A stretch of 64,000 nt of DNA from NCBI GenBank assembly GCA_027946365.1, contig JAPEUQ010000005.1:1984001-2048000 (forward strand), in the 5' to 3' direction. Made by a program: the position numbers and the translations under genes. The DNA is from Kalmusia sp. IMI 367209. Its lineage: Eukaryota; Ascomycota; Dothideomycetes; Pleosporales; Didymosphaeriaceae. The notes beneath the pieces were generated by a model. That model had not been told where the DNA came from. It saw nothing but the letters and a program-made list of their open reading frames with translations, and made no database searches. Each line of letters opens with the position of its first letter. Position 1 is the stretch's first letter. This document shows, piece after piece, positions 11,286 through 22,769 of the stretch.

Positions 11286-12558
11286 GTTTGATGATTTGCT
11301 TTTTGACTATTGTCCAAGTTGATGAGGCTGTACTTGAACAGGATTTACAGTTGCTATTTATCTTAGATGCGGTCTGCGGAGATACGGCTAAGGAAGCTTC
11401 CGTTGCGGGGGAGATGTTGTTGGCTATCGCAAACGCGGACGGGGCATACGGGTCTGCATCACAGCGTAGCATATCATTGGGGGATGGTGGTGATATGTTT
11501 ACAAATACAGCATTTAGTGCTCCTATGGTGTGGGGGCTAAAAGTAAGCCGGCCAGAGCTGGGCCGAATCGTGGGGCAAAGGATTCGTCACTACTTCGTAA
11601 AAACCCATGAAACAGCGCTGCTGTGTTACCATCTGCCTTTTTGAAAACTTGCTCTTGGCGTTGATGATGGCGCGATTAATCAAAGTGAATAGCGAAAACT
11701 GACAAAAGATGGCTTGAATCGGCAATGTATGAAGTGGCCAATCCCTACCAAATTAGCTATCGGAGCAATCCGACTGGCCAAAGGATTCATAACTCCATGA
11801 TCCCCCCTGTAACGCAGGGCTGCAACTCAAGGAAGTCAGCCTTGGCTTCAGGTGTGTCCAGTACAATGTGCGACAAGCTGCATACCGTGCTCTGGATTTC
11901 AGGAAAAGGTGAGTCGTCGAAAAGTCTACCCATGTGCAGATCGAGTTGGTTCTTGTATTTTTCTTGTATTTGTGGGGGGAAGGGAGAAGAGCGCTTTTGC
12001 AGTAGCCTATCACGGTTGGGCATGTGTCTGAATTAGGCAAGTATACACGCAACTACATGTCTAACTTCAGACGCCGGATCTCGTAGACCTATATGGCTTC
12101 CGACGTCGCATTTCGCTGACAATCCGATCTAGCGCTTTACCAAATCGGGTATTTCCAAGGCTTTAGCCGCGATTAGGTAGTTGAATTCTGAACTCCGAGT
12201 TCATGGTCCTAATGGTTTGAAGTGTGAGCTGCGAAGACCTGTTCTCCAGCTGCTAAATCGATAATGCACCGTGCCTGCTTTATTCACTTGAGTTTATATG
12301 TCCAACATGATGATACGCGACAGCGGGCTCCGCAAGCGATTCACTTGCACTCAAGGCCGCAAAGATTACTCACTCAGACATCTTTCGTGGAACACCGATA
12401 TATGCTCAGCACGCTCAACATAGGATTATACAAGCGTTGATCATAGTTTTTTCCAAAACTATATCGAAATTCATTGTACTACATGAATCCTTCGAGGCGT
12501 CTTAGTACTAAATCTAGTGGCCCGCGGCACGTGCCGTCCGTGTTGCGAAACCCTCTAG
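11286..12558. other. Intergenic with one coding-looking minus-strand stretch
   Basis: This is mostly the O-methyltransferase promoter side. On the minus strand 12023-11787 reads like real protein (DLHMGRLFDDSPFPEIQST, then SLSHIVLDTPEAKADFLELQ) and ends at a stop after GGIMEL. I found no start or partner exon and recognise no family. It may be a gene remnant or an exon. Nothing else is supported. Confidence 0.35.
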
Positions 12559-14227
12559 CTAGCTTCCCAATTTTCTATCGCTGTGAGAAGTTAAGACCGA
12601 AAGGAATTTTACTGATGATTTGTACCCTATCCGGCGCCCTCCACTCACTGGTCGTGAGATTGGAAAGCCCATCGCGTCTTTTACTGCCCGATTATTTGAA
12701 GCAACATCAGACTCAGGATCGATCGAATATTCGTTTTTGATGTCAGCATTGGAGTGTTCATCAGTTTGGGAGTAGTAGTCAGAATCTGAAGTGTCTTTGT
12801 ATTCTGAGTAGTCTTTACAGTCCAAGGGATCATTTGTGTCCGAGTAGTCTTTCGTGTCTGAGTGCTCTTCCAGATTCGAATGATGATTTGACCCAGTTTT
12901 GCTATCGAGATCGTCCTTTCTGGTCAGGCCCATGACCACACCGTCGACCTTGATTGTAGTCAGCCAACCTCAGCTCCTCGAGGGAGTACTTCTAATACTG
13001 AGGCTGGAAAGTGATGGTCTGGTACCTCTCACGGGAGACAAGGTTTGGGATGTCGCGTATTCCTGAAAATGGCGTATCTGTAGTACCGTTACAAGTCTCT
13101 TTTCTCATGCTATCTAAAGCGTCATCTGTATGTGTTGGTTTTCCTATGTTCCCGAGATCATATTCCTCAGCCTTGGCTAGTGAAACACGTTGTTTGTGGA
13201 TTTCAGAGGGATGTAAGAGGCTACTTGTCTCGACTGCTTCCGCTGGCTTGTCCAAATTCACTCGAGGATGAACAGCCTGTTGCAGGACAGTCTGAGTCTT
13301 AGATCCTTGAATCCTTTCTACACTCTGCTCGGTAAGTCTAGTGGGCGCGCCATTTGCGGCAGAGTTATGTTTCTGACCCGCAGACAAACCGGTACTCGCA
13401 AAAAAGTAGCCTTGAGAAGGGAATGAGCCTACAGAACCAGTCGGACCGTGCGAAGAGACGATGCCCGCGCCATCACTAGCGCTGAGGATATTTTTCTGGC
13501 TACTAGCTCGAGAGAAGAGCTTGGCGGCTTGTGGAGAGACAATAGGCAGATTGCTGAAGAGAGGTACGAAAGGTCTTTCGCCGGATGTAGATGGCGATCT
13601 CTATGTAGACTCGATCCGTAGACTTATGAGGGTGGCCGATTGAGGGGTTTGGCTTGGAAAAAGATGCGATGCTCTTACAGTCTCAGCTCGTGGTGTATTT
13701 CGCGGCGGATTCAAGGCCATTAGCTCAATTAGGAAGCCCATAATGGATTTCCGCGGCTGCGTTTTGTTCAAAGATTGGCAGTTCCAGGGTCTTCTGGGAT
13801 GCCGTGTGCCTGCGTGAAGAATGGCGCGTCTTCAGTGAATCAGAGCTGAACTTTCGAACGAGTCACAGGAACCATTACCTTTCCTCACATAGTTGATCTT
13901 CTTGCATATGCGAAAGAACCAAGACAGAATCAACGGTATCAAACCGGAGACCTGCAAGCCACCTAAAAGTTAAATCAAGCAAGCCTACATTTGTCTGCAA
14001 GCCTTGGTATAACGGGGTGAATGTAATCAGGCGCCATGTATACCGAGACTTAGAGCTTCTTTATCATGGTTGAAAAGTTCCCATATCCGGGAAGAGTGGT
14101 TGAGTATAACATCGTGCGACCCCTCGTTCTCGGCCGAGAAGTGGCCATGGTCATCCGCCATCTTGGCCAGAAGAGCTTGGTAGAAGCCATCTCCACCCAT
14201 GGTTCGCTCGAGCATAGCCGCCGGCAT
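12559..14227 (-). CDS. Unknown five-exon protein with one membrane segment
   Basis: Five exons join in phase: 14227-14044, 13962-13879, 13809-13679, 13600-12999 and 12919-12559, giving 453 residues. Introns of 81, 69, 78 and 79 bases have GTATAC, GTAATG, GTAAGA and GTATTA donors and TAG/CAG acceptors. The last has a CCTGACC branch. Exon 1 is hydrophilic (MLERTMGGDGFYQALLAKMA). Exon 2 encodes one membrane helix, VSGLIPLILSWFFRI, followed by KKINYVRK, so a single-pass protein is likely. The middle is rich in Ser, Pro and Ala. The last exon has an acidic Ser/Asp/Tyr tract (HSDTKDYSDTNDPLDCKDYS). I recognise no domain. A TATA-like TATATAAAT lies upstream of the start. The phase agreement across four introns is the main evidence that the gene is real. 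Confidence 0.6.
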
Positions 14228-14887
14228 TACAGAAGCTTTAGCATAGACATATTTTTAGATTTATATAGCTATCATGCGATGCGAAGTTTTTTCAACGCAC
14301 ATGTCTAGATTTATCAGGCAGGGAACGATATGATCAAGCCAGGTAAAAAGGTGGGGTACAGGAACCCTTCCGGAATGATGCAGCAAATACATAGCGTCAA
14401 GTAATCTCAGATGTACATATTCTCATCTTGTGTGTGGCTGTCTTAATCCACATGAGGGTTCTACGTGGAATATTGGTCATCCTAAACCCAAGCCGCTGAT
14501 AAAAAGCTTCATGTAGAGGCGCTTCTACATATATAATTTAAATATCAAGGTGTTCGCGATATCTTTGGCATTATATATGTTACTTGAGTCAACTTTGTAG
14601 TGTTATGTGTGCGAAGTGTACCAATTGAAACGAACAAGGCAACGTACTTTATCCATGTCTGATCCTACCCATGTTAAGGATTAGACATGAGAGCCCGCGC
14701 ATATCTGTATTCACCCCTAATTTACCATATAGATCACTTTACACGGGCGTCAACTTTGCAGCAGCTTTCGTAGTCAAAATGGATACCATCTCGCAGCGCG
14801 CCAGTATTTACATTGTCGAAGGTTCAGAAAAACGTTGTCCCAACACAACGAGCTCTCACCAGCCAAACTCAACTTCGTTATCCAGCA
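14228..14887. other. Divergent intergenic region
   Basis: Lies between the starts of the unknown minus-strand gene and the AA9 gene, so it probably carries both promoters. AT-rich tracts occur near 14530-14580. No gene seen. Confidence 0.45.
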
Positions 14888-16052
14888 ATGAAAGTTGCCC
14901 TCGCCATTTGGCTGGTGGGTTCACTCTCGCAGACTGCTTTGGCCCACTGTGAGTACACTTTTCTTCCGGCAGTTCCGAACGTCATTCCATCTATACCAAG
15001 AAAATTAACTCGTAGAAAGATGTCTTCAATCATCTCGTAATCAATGGAGTTGAATCCGACGCGTGGCAATACGTCCGGTGAGTCCCTTGCCAGGGTGTGC
15101 TCCACGCTTGCATGCTCGCCCGCGCCAACGCGTTCAACTACTCTATCGCTAACAGAAAGTCTAGTGACGTCGTCCCCGAACAAGGCCTTGGCTTCAAAGA
15201 CGACGACATAGGCGGCAAAATCCGTCCGATGGAAGACATAAACAGCGAGGCTATGGCATGCGGCCGTGAGGCGTTGCGCGCCGCGAAGACTACACAAACC
15301 GCAGACGTGCATCCCGGCACTCCACTCGGTTTCAACATCGAGCATGACTACTACAACACCGAAGTATGTCTTCTGCCCGCTATGCTATCAATGGCTAAAA
15401 ACCTGCTGACAAGATGATATCTAGAGCGGTTTTGACTACATCTTCCACATCGGCCCAGCGCAGATCTATCTCGCGCGCGCCCCGAACGAAGACCTCTCGA
15501 TGTTCAACGGCACCGATGGAAAGTGGTTCAAGATAGCGAGCGTTACGGCTGCACATGATACGCAGCCGAATCCCGATTATTGGATCACGTATCGTCAAAG
15601 AAGGGTATACCTACCCGTTGCATAGCCACTCATACAGTGCACGGCGCTAATGCGGTGAACGCCATAGGTCAACTTCACTATCCCCGACGCCACCCCTCCT
15701 GGCAAATACCTCCTCCGCATCGAACATTTCATGTCGGGTGACCCTGCACCCCAATGGTACATCAATTGCGCACATGTGAATGTCCTCGGTGGCGGTACGG
15801 GCGTGATTCCCGAGAGTGCTTATGCGATGTTTCCCGGTTCTTACAAGCTTGATGACCCGAGTAAGTGACCACAATCATTTGTAGATATGAGACGCTGTGT
15901 TACCTTTTAACAATGCTGAGGGATGTATAGGTATCAAAATGGACTACAGCATCTGGAACAAGCCTGGTGCTTTGCTGAACTATGTTGGACCCGGACCTAA
16001 GATCTGGAACGGAAAGGTTTCTCCCACAAGGAAGACTAGCTTTATTGCTTGA
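14888..16052 (+). CDS. AA9 lytic polysaccharide monooxygenase (former GH61)
   Basis: Six exons, 14888-14948, 15020-15077, 15156-15363, 15425-15604, 15668-15860 and 15931-16052, give 273 residues. The signal peptide MKVALAIWLVGSLSQTALA is followed directly by His, as the copper 'histidine brace' requires (HYVFNHLVINGVESDAW). The second copper-site His is probably in FHIGPAQIYLARAP. The axial Tyr is in QWYINCAHVNV. The C-terminal FPGSYKLDDPSIK and YVGPGPKIW match family signatures. AA9 enzymes oxidatively cleave cellulose or xyloglucan outside the cell. No cellulose-binding module is present. All five introns have GT..AG ends and keep phase. With the esterase and beta-glucosidase elsewhere in the window it points to plant-wall degradation. 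The family assignment is strong; substrate and regioselectivity cannot be read. Confidence 0.92.
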
Positions 16053-16204
16053 GTGGGTATCGTGTAAAAGGTTGGAATGAGCTGGGACGGGAAAGATGTA
16101 TGAGCGCTGCACGGTCTGTCTTTACCGCCTATATACGAATGCACATCATTTTGCTTGCAGTAGCCATACCGAGTCGGTGAATCAATAGCAGTTAAATATT
16201 CTTT

Positions 16205-19200
16205 TCATGATATGTACACGTAACCGGACCACAAAAATGACCAGGCTAACACTAGGCTGCCTAAATGCTTGAGGTGTCGCTGGGTGGAAGCAGAATTTGG
16301 CCTTGCCGCATCGCTAGGTCCCCCTTCACTCGGATCATTAACTCCGGTCCTCGGTGCTGATGTTCCTGACTGAGTCGAGCCCGTCACATCCACAGCATTA
16401 GATGATGATGGCAACTCAGTGGCAAGCAGCTCGCGCGAGCCGGCTGGGTCGGAAGCAGTCTCGTCGCTCTCGTTGGGGAAAGTAAGTGCACGTGTCGCGC
16501 CGTCCTGATCAGTCGCGAGAGATTGAACCAAGGGATATGCAACACCATCGATGACGACACTGTGTCCATCCGGACTATAGAAGATAGTGTGTCCATCCAC
16601 CGATATCTGAGCGCTGCCAGGCTGCAAAGCGTATTTACCATCAACCATCAAGGTGCCGGAATCGGAGTTCAGCACGAACGACAAGCCCATAATAGACATA
16701 GGCGTAGGACTCGGCGTCGCGTCATTGGCAATCCCCGTCGGAAGAGATAATGAGACAGTTTTACCATCAATGATAGCAACGCTGCCGCTTACGGTCAATG
16801 TTTGCATCTGCTGTGGCGAGCTAGGGTCCCCAATGAGCACCACATCTGGGCGAGAGGGATCCATCCATATGGTCTGGCTGCCAGTGCTGCCAACAGGTAC
16901 GAGATTACTTTGACCTGAGATAACAAGGGCGCCTCCAGTGGGAGACATAGAGACGGTGGTACCGGCAATCACGAGAGGTGCGCCTCCAGCACTCAGTGTT
17001 TGCGAGCCTGGGGTCCCTGGATCTCCAATAATGATGATACTCGGGTTTCCTGGGTCAACATTGATGGGCTGTCCTCCTATAGTCGTGACGGGTGCAGTAG
17101 GAGGATTATTGCCTGCAGGATCGGTCTGTTGGGGAATTCGCGTGGTCCGAGTGAAAGGGACTGTAAGAGGGCCGGTGATTGGATTGGGGACTTGGTTTGG
17201 AGGGTCATTCGGAGGATCATTCGGAGGATCATTCGGAGGGTCATTAGGGGGATCATTAGGAGGATCATTTGGAGGGTCGTTGTTTCCAGGACTCGTGTTC
17301 TGCGGAGGATTCGGATTGCCTGTAGGCCTGGGATCGTTGCTAGGCCTAGGATCATTGGTAGGTCTGGGGTCATTAGTAGGTCTAGGATCTACAGTAGGTC
17401 CAGGATTTCTGGTAGGCGTCACAACTGGATCCGGTGTAGTCCCAGGAGCTGGATCAGTAGACTTGGGTGGCGTATCAGTTGTAGTCGATAAAAACCCACC
17501 AACGCTATGGAGAGCAATAGGTGGGTCAGGCACACCTTTTGCGACTACTTAGCCCTCATCTGTTCATTCATCTTCGTGAAGTCTACTTACCGAGGAAATA
17601 TGGCACGCAGCTCGCCCAAGCTGGATCGATCTTTTGAATCTGAGTGGGCACGGCAAGTCCCAGTCCTGCTAGATAATCTTCCGATATCAGAGCAGTGCAT
17701 TGGTTCCCGAGACACTGTGGTATGCCTAAACGACTGCTCAGACTTTATCTCGATATCCATTCTGGTTACTTACACGTATAGGCCGAAGCTGGAATTGGAC
17801 CGACTAGATCGTCAAAATTGAAAGGGAATGCTGTCGCACCAATGGGCTCAACGTGCAACGCTGGATTCAACCTCCAACTACAAACGGATGAAAGATCGCT
17901 CGAGGCAACCTCGACGATTTGATCACTGTGTACACCGCCAACGGGTAATGTCGTAATTTGAATGAGGTTGTCGATGCTGCATTTTTTGTATGCTGAGAGT
18001 GCAGAGTAGCGGACGTATGCTTTGTCTTGCCAGAAGGTTGTAGAGTTAATGACGGTAGATACGTGCGGCTGTGAGTATATCGATACCGAGACTAAAGCTC
18101 CGTTAGCTTATTCATTTGGAAGGACGTTGAATCCTCTTACACCGATCGAATCCCGGTGATGTATTAGCGCAGAGATCTCTGGTCTTTGATGGTGGCGGAA
18201 AGAACAGAAGCTGCACATGTGTTGCAGCAATTGTACACTGTTCTGTTTCACACTGTGATGATATTATCGTGCCGCTTGGTGGACCATTACAATTTGTGCC
18301 TCGAGGCCCGTTCGCTAACTGGTAGATATCATTTCCATTCCATGTGAATATGCCTTGACCGCCTGGAGTAATAACGGGTCGCCCAGTCAGACTGGTAGCG
18401 CCAGTAATGCTGTAGATACTATTCTCTGGCTGAAAAGGTGTGCCGTGCAGCGTCAGTATCGGCAGGCCGTCATTGGCGGCAGACAAAGGCGTCGCCTTGC
18501 CGTTCACCACAACAGAATTGGGAGGCGAAGCTAACGAGACAGTGAGGACATTTGAAGAAGACCAGGATGAGAGGCTGCGCGATCGCGAAGACGCAAAGAG
18601 GCCCCATAGGTTCGAACACGCTGCCGAGTCTTTGATGGTGCACTGCGGCCGAGTCTCAGTGTACGTTGGGTACACAGTCACGTTGGTAGTGATATACGCA
18701 GTCGTAACAATAGGCGTCGGTAGAATGACCGGCTTGAATGCAGCTTGCGCTTCTTCCTCGGTGTCAAAGCGAGGAAATCCATCGCAGAGTACGGTATAGG
18801 ATTGGTTTCCTGATGTAGCTACCGCTGGTCTGGTATAACTGATGGTAGAAACCCGAGTCATGGTCGTAGGCGATACCCGGGTGTTTGATTTTGTCCATGC
18901 ATACGCTGCATCGGTATATGACCAGTATGAGAGCCAACAGAGCGTGTCATTTGCGAAGGCTGAGATCTATCAATACTGAACAGGTTCATGGGCTGCCTTC
19001 GCCAGTCTCGTATAGACTTACTAGTTGCATTAGACGCAAGTGAGGGAAATGATGAAAATGCAGTGGAGTTGAGGGAATTCACAGATGGGGCTCTAGTTAT
19101 CATCGCTGATATCCCCGACTTGCTTGCGCCTGTCGCTGATCCGGAACTTGCGACGGTAGCATTGGTGGATTGATTAAAACCTATCTTCTTAACGTCGTAG

Positions 19201-19287
19201 AAATAGATTTGCGGAGAGAAAATACCTACTCCACGAGGAACCCGCTCCAGCACCCACCATAGCGAGGGAGCGGGTGAGCAGCGCCAT
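16205..19287 (-). CDS. Large proline-rich repeat protein, probably cell-surface and GPI-anchored
   Basis: Six exons join in phase: 19287-19230, 19180-19022, 18959-18141, 18091-17774, 17725-17591 and 17535-16205, giving 939 residues. Introns are 48-62 bases. The N-terminal half is Ser/Thr-rich with many N-x-S/T sites and aromatic stretches (WLSYWSYTDAAYAW). A Cys-containing part follows (CIPQCLGNQCTALIS). The last exon starts with Pro-rich repeats: DPRPTN units, then seven NDPP units. Next come repeated beta-type segments built on IIIGDPGTPGSQTLSAGG and VVLIGDPSSPQQMQTLTVSG. The C-terminus ends in a hydrophobic segment (LGSLVLAWSFLW), as GPI signals do. A wall or adhesion role is inference. 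The start is uncertain: another frame is open across the first intron (LPGNTTLTWRCSPAPSLWW), so the real N-terminus may lie further upstream. Confidence 0.7.
17195..17285 (-). repeat. 12-base tandem repeat encoding NDPP
   Basis: Seven near-perfect 12-base units on the minus strand encode successive Asn-Asp-Pro-Pro repeats. A second array of about four 15-18-base units encoding DPRPTN lies just before it in coding sense, at 17321-17389. Such in-frame arrays in wall proteins change length by slippage. Confidence 0.85.
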
Positions 19288-19832
19288 GTTAGCGTTGTGT
19301 TGCCGGGAAGGATTTTTGGCGTGGAAATCGCGTCCTTTAAGCGAGTTCATCGTTGCGAAACCTTCCAAGAATGCGGAAGCATTTATTAAGTGGGGGCCAA
19401 TAATAGATTACCCTGGTATGGTCATTCGACCGCGTTACTGGCAAATGCCATACTCGGCCCCTATGTCAGTTTCGTAGATTTTCTCCAAAGGTGGTTAGCC
19501 TGAACTCCACTCCACTTTATAATTTTGCGATTCGAGTCGACGCGCAAGCATGCAGGAATTTTGGGTATTACGGAGTGTAAGCATATTCCCTAATCCTAGT
19601 AGTGCTTATTTATAGCCAATGAGACAACAAGTTAGTCGAGCATAGCGGGAGCAGCCGGCGGGGCTCCACTTCGTAAGTACGTGGAGTTGACTCGTAAAGG
19701 GGTCGAGAATAAGGGAGGATGGTTAAAAAGGAGCACTGAGCGCTTTCAGGCCCAACCTCGCCTCCAATCACTCCCGTATCTCATCCTTTGACGAGATAGT
19801 ACGTTGTATGTCATGCTCAACTTCGTATACCT
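19288..19832. other. Spacer between two minus-strand genes
   Basis: It probably holds the promoter of the proline-rich protein and the end of the aminopeptidase transcript. All three frames near 19287-19420 are unusually open on the minus strand, and one plus-strand frame (19274-19477) is open too, so an extra 5' exon of the surface-protein gene is possible. Confidence 0.35.
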
Positions 19833-21466
19833 TTACACCGTTCGTTTTGTCTTCAGCGCACAAGAATGCCCACCCGCAGCCTCCAACTTTACATCCTCCC
19901 ACGCCAAGAATTGTGCTCTGATCCTGCTCTCACTCCTTGGGTTCACGCTCGTCGTATTTCTCGGCGGTATATCCTCTACCGATAACGCCATCGTAGCAGC
20001 AGCTCTTGCAGCCGCTTTTGTGTTCAATTCCAGCGCTTCCCAGCTGATGTTGTCGTAGGTGTCGCACGCCAAATGGTAACACGGATCGGCCGGCACGCCC
20101 CCACCGGTATGAATACCCGAACTAGGAATGCCCAGCTCTAGAAACCCTACGTAGTCTGAGCCAGTTCCGAACGAGCCAAAGTACGCCGGTTTTCCTTTTG
20201 CAACGAGATAATCAAGAAGGATTTGCGCGCCAGCCTTGTCGCCTGGATTGTCACCGGCATAGATACCGTACACTGGCACTGGAGACCCAATCATGTCGTA
20301 GTTGTAGTAGAAGCGGATCTTGTCTGCCTCGGTGGGTGTAAGGTGCTCGGTGTAGAAGAGTGACCCGACGAGACCAGGTTCCTCCGCTCCCCAGAATGCA
20401 ACGCGGATCTTGTTCTTGATACCGCGAAAGCCGCGCAGAGCTTTGATAATCTCTATTTGAGCAGTGACGCCGGACCCATCGTCATTGATACCTGGCCCAG
20501 CCTGCACAGAGTCCAGATGTGCCCCAAGCATGATCACATTATTTGGATCGCCCTCGCGCGTCTCGGCAAAGACATTCCAGGTTGATCGGGTCTCGAAAAT
20601 AGAGTCCACCAGAAGAGTCACAGTCAAGACCTCGTTAGCGGCTATGCGTGCCAGCCATGCTTCACCAATGGCAAGCGAAACAAGTCCAACGGGCGCAAGA
20701 AGACCAATGTTCTCAGCACCCAGCGTCGCAGCATTGGGGGTACTGTTTGTGTTGTGAAAAAGGATAACACCTGAAGCTCCTAGATTTTTAGCGATCTTGA
20801 GTTTGTCGGATATGCTGCAAGTCCCGCGTTTGACGAGAGCCAGCCTCCCGGTTACGTTGAGACCTGCCCACTGGTCTTCGAAGCATCCCGATCCTATAGC
20901 AGTATTAAATGTAAAGCTCTTCTTGTCAATAACGATGTCGCATACCTCGCGCATCATCTACCGGAACCGCTACTAACTCGCCCGTTACACCATCTGGGAG
21001 CGGAGTTGCATTGTTGTACATGAGCGAGAGAACTTCGACGTCCTCACCATCTGGGCCGGTCACTGAAATGTCTCGCGTTTCTTCATAGGTATGATTGAAA
21101 TGCTGCTTCCAGGTCTGAAACTCTTTGTCATGCTTGCTCGTAATTTGCGAGAGGACGTAATCCGAAGACTCAGCATATCCTTTGGTACCGAAAGCACGAT
21201 TGCCATTGTTTCGCTTGCCAATCCGGTCAAGTGCTCGAAGGTTCTGCTTCAATCTGCTGACATCAGGCGGTCTGTCGTTGAGAGATAATATCGGGAAGTG
21301 GGTAAATCAAGCGCTATTTGAAGGTGGATTCCGGGCGGCAAACTTACCCGTTTTGCCCAATCGCGGCTTCTAATTTCTCCGGGGTAAGCTTCACTTTGTA
21401 CCCGGGATTTGCAAGGCCCTGCAAGGCACAAAAGAGCACCGTAAAAATGGAGATGGCGCGTTTCAT
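19833..21466 (-). CDS. Secreted M28 aminopeptidase (aminopeptidase Y type) with PA domain
   Basis: Three exons, 21466-21348, 21271-20946 and 20893-19833, give 501 residues, the usual length for the family. Introns of 76 and 52 bases begin GTAAGT and GTATGC. The signal peptide is MKRAISIFTVLFCALQGLA. A PA domain follows (GRLALVKRGTCSISDKLKIA). The M28 core has the zinc ligands in GAHLDSVQAGPGINDDGSG, the catalytic Glu pair in FWGAEEPGLVGS, Asp in YYNYDMIGSP and the last His in PCYHLACDTYDN. It should remove N-terminal residues from peptides outside the cell or in the vacuole. All catalytic residues are present. The C-terminal 35 residues after the catalytic domain are charged and have no known role. 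Confidence 0.93.
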
Positions 21467-22290
21467 TATGCTCCGTAGGCCCCCGTAAGTGCAATGAGGT
21501 GGAAAGTTGGAGTAAGCCAATGCACGAGACGCAGCGCCAACAGGCTGGGTATACATGCTTCGATATATGCGTACCAAGCATTGAAGCGATATCGCGCCAT
21601 AGAACGCCCGCAAATACGACCGTTGCCAAGCTACGCCTGCCGCACGACTTAGCCTGAAAAGGCAGGAACAAAGCCTAACCTTCCTATTGGACCAAGCGCG
21701 CCCAGTCTCCCAAGACTACCTCTAGGATTGCTTCTACTTTTAGTTCACTTACAGACGTCGTCATGATAGCATGTATCTCGATTACGAGAAGCGCGAAAGA
21801 TTGGAGGACTAGGTTTGATTGGAATGTACAGTTGCACGAAAATGTACAGCCTAGGGTCATATTTATACACTCTAAGTAAGCCTATAAAAAAGTATGGGAC
21901 AAATCATCTGTTACCAGTGAAAGAGTGTTTTGATTTTTCTTGATGCATTCCTGGTAGGGCGCATAATGATCCTATGCGCAATTCACGCCCAACCTTTTAG
22001 CTTCCTCCGCCATCGTCCATAGCCTCCACCGATTCTAGAACTCATATGCTAGTCCAGTCTCTCGCAGATTCCAAATAGTCAAGTTCAGTCAAACACTCGA
22101 TACGCCGAAACTGTAGAATGTCGTAGTACCTAGGGATGAAAGCCCATTTTTAGAGCGCATTTCCTTGTCTTTTGTCTCGATCGCACGATCGATGATCACA
22201 GCAAATGCTCCATGCATAGCAAACGAAGGGTCACCACTGGATTACACCGCCTTCTGAGCACGCAAATCCTGCAATACCACTTACCACTAA
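21467..22290. other. Intergenic, no gene seen
   Basis: Upstream of the aminopeptidase; its first part should contain that promoter. No ORF here has a recognisable domain. Confidence 0.45.
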
Positions 22291-22528
22291 TCAGTTGAAG
22301 TCAAGTACCTTGATACAAACTATTCGCTTGAGAGGATCCAGCCCTTCGTAATCCTCAGATATCCCCCCACCAAACCTCTTGACAAGCGAGTTTGCAATGT
22401 CCTGCATACTGAGGCTCGCTACAGCCTCATGGGTAATGGCCCGTAAACTGCCCTCGCACGTGGTACCATGCCCCACTTCTTGGCCATCGCTTTCACCACC
22501 CCACACGATTTTCTCAGCGAGAGCCTAT
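22291..22528 (-). pseudogene. Orphan coding-looking exon
   Basis: The minus strand reads ALAEKIVWGGESDGQEVGHG, then LSMQDIANSLVKRFGGG and a stop after KVLDFN. It is preceded by a possible ATAG acceptor near 22529. Composition and frame look protein-coding, but there is no start, no partner exon and no family that I recognise. It is probably a fragment of a lost gene. Confidence 0.3.
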
Positions 22529-22769
22529 ATGGGGTTGCTGCGGAGGAGACATGACCCTAGGCTTATTATTGGGAATGCATGGCTACTCCGAGCTGATTGA
22601 AAGTGCGAAACGTAGTGCTGGTGATCGTACGGTGTATTGTGATTACGAGCTCCCTATTATCAATTGGCTTAACGTGCTTGATACCGTAGGTTACTATAGA
22701 AAGATAGGATGCGCACAGCACCGAGGCTGCCTGGGTCCAAAACAGGAGCTTGGTGGCAGGAAAAGATTT

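Noticed and set aside
9975..14227. Secondary-metabolite cluster around the O-methyltransferase
   Set aside because: No polyketide synthase, peptide synthetase, terpene cyclase or P450 is visible near it.
16938..17552. Long plus-strand Gly-rich ORF (GGSFGG repeats)
   Set aside because: It is the complement of the NDPP repeat exon. The minus-strand reading has matching spliced exons and a sensible N- and C-terminus; the plus one has none.
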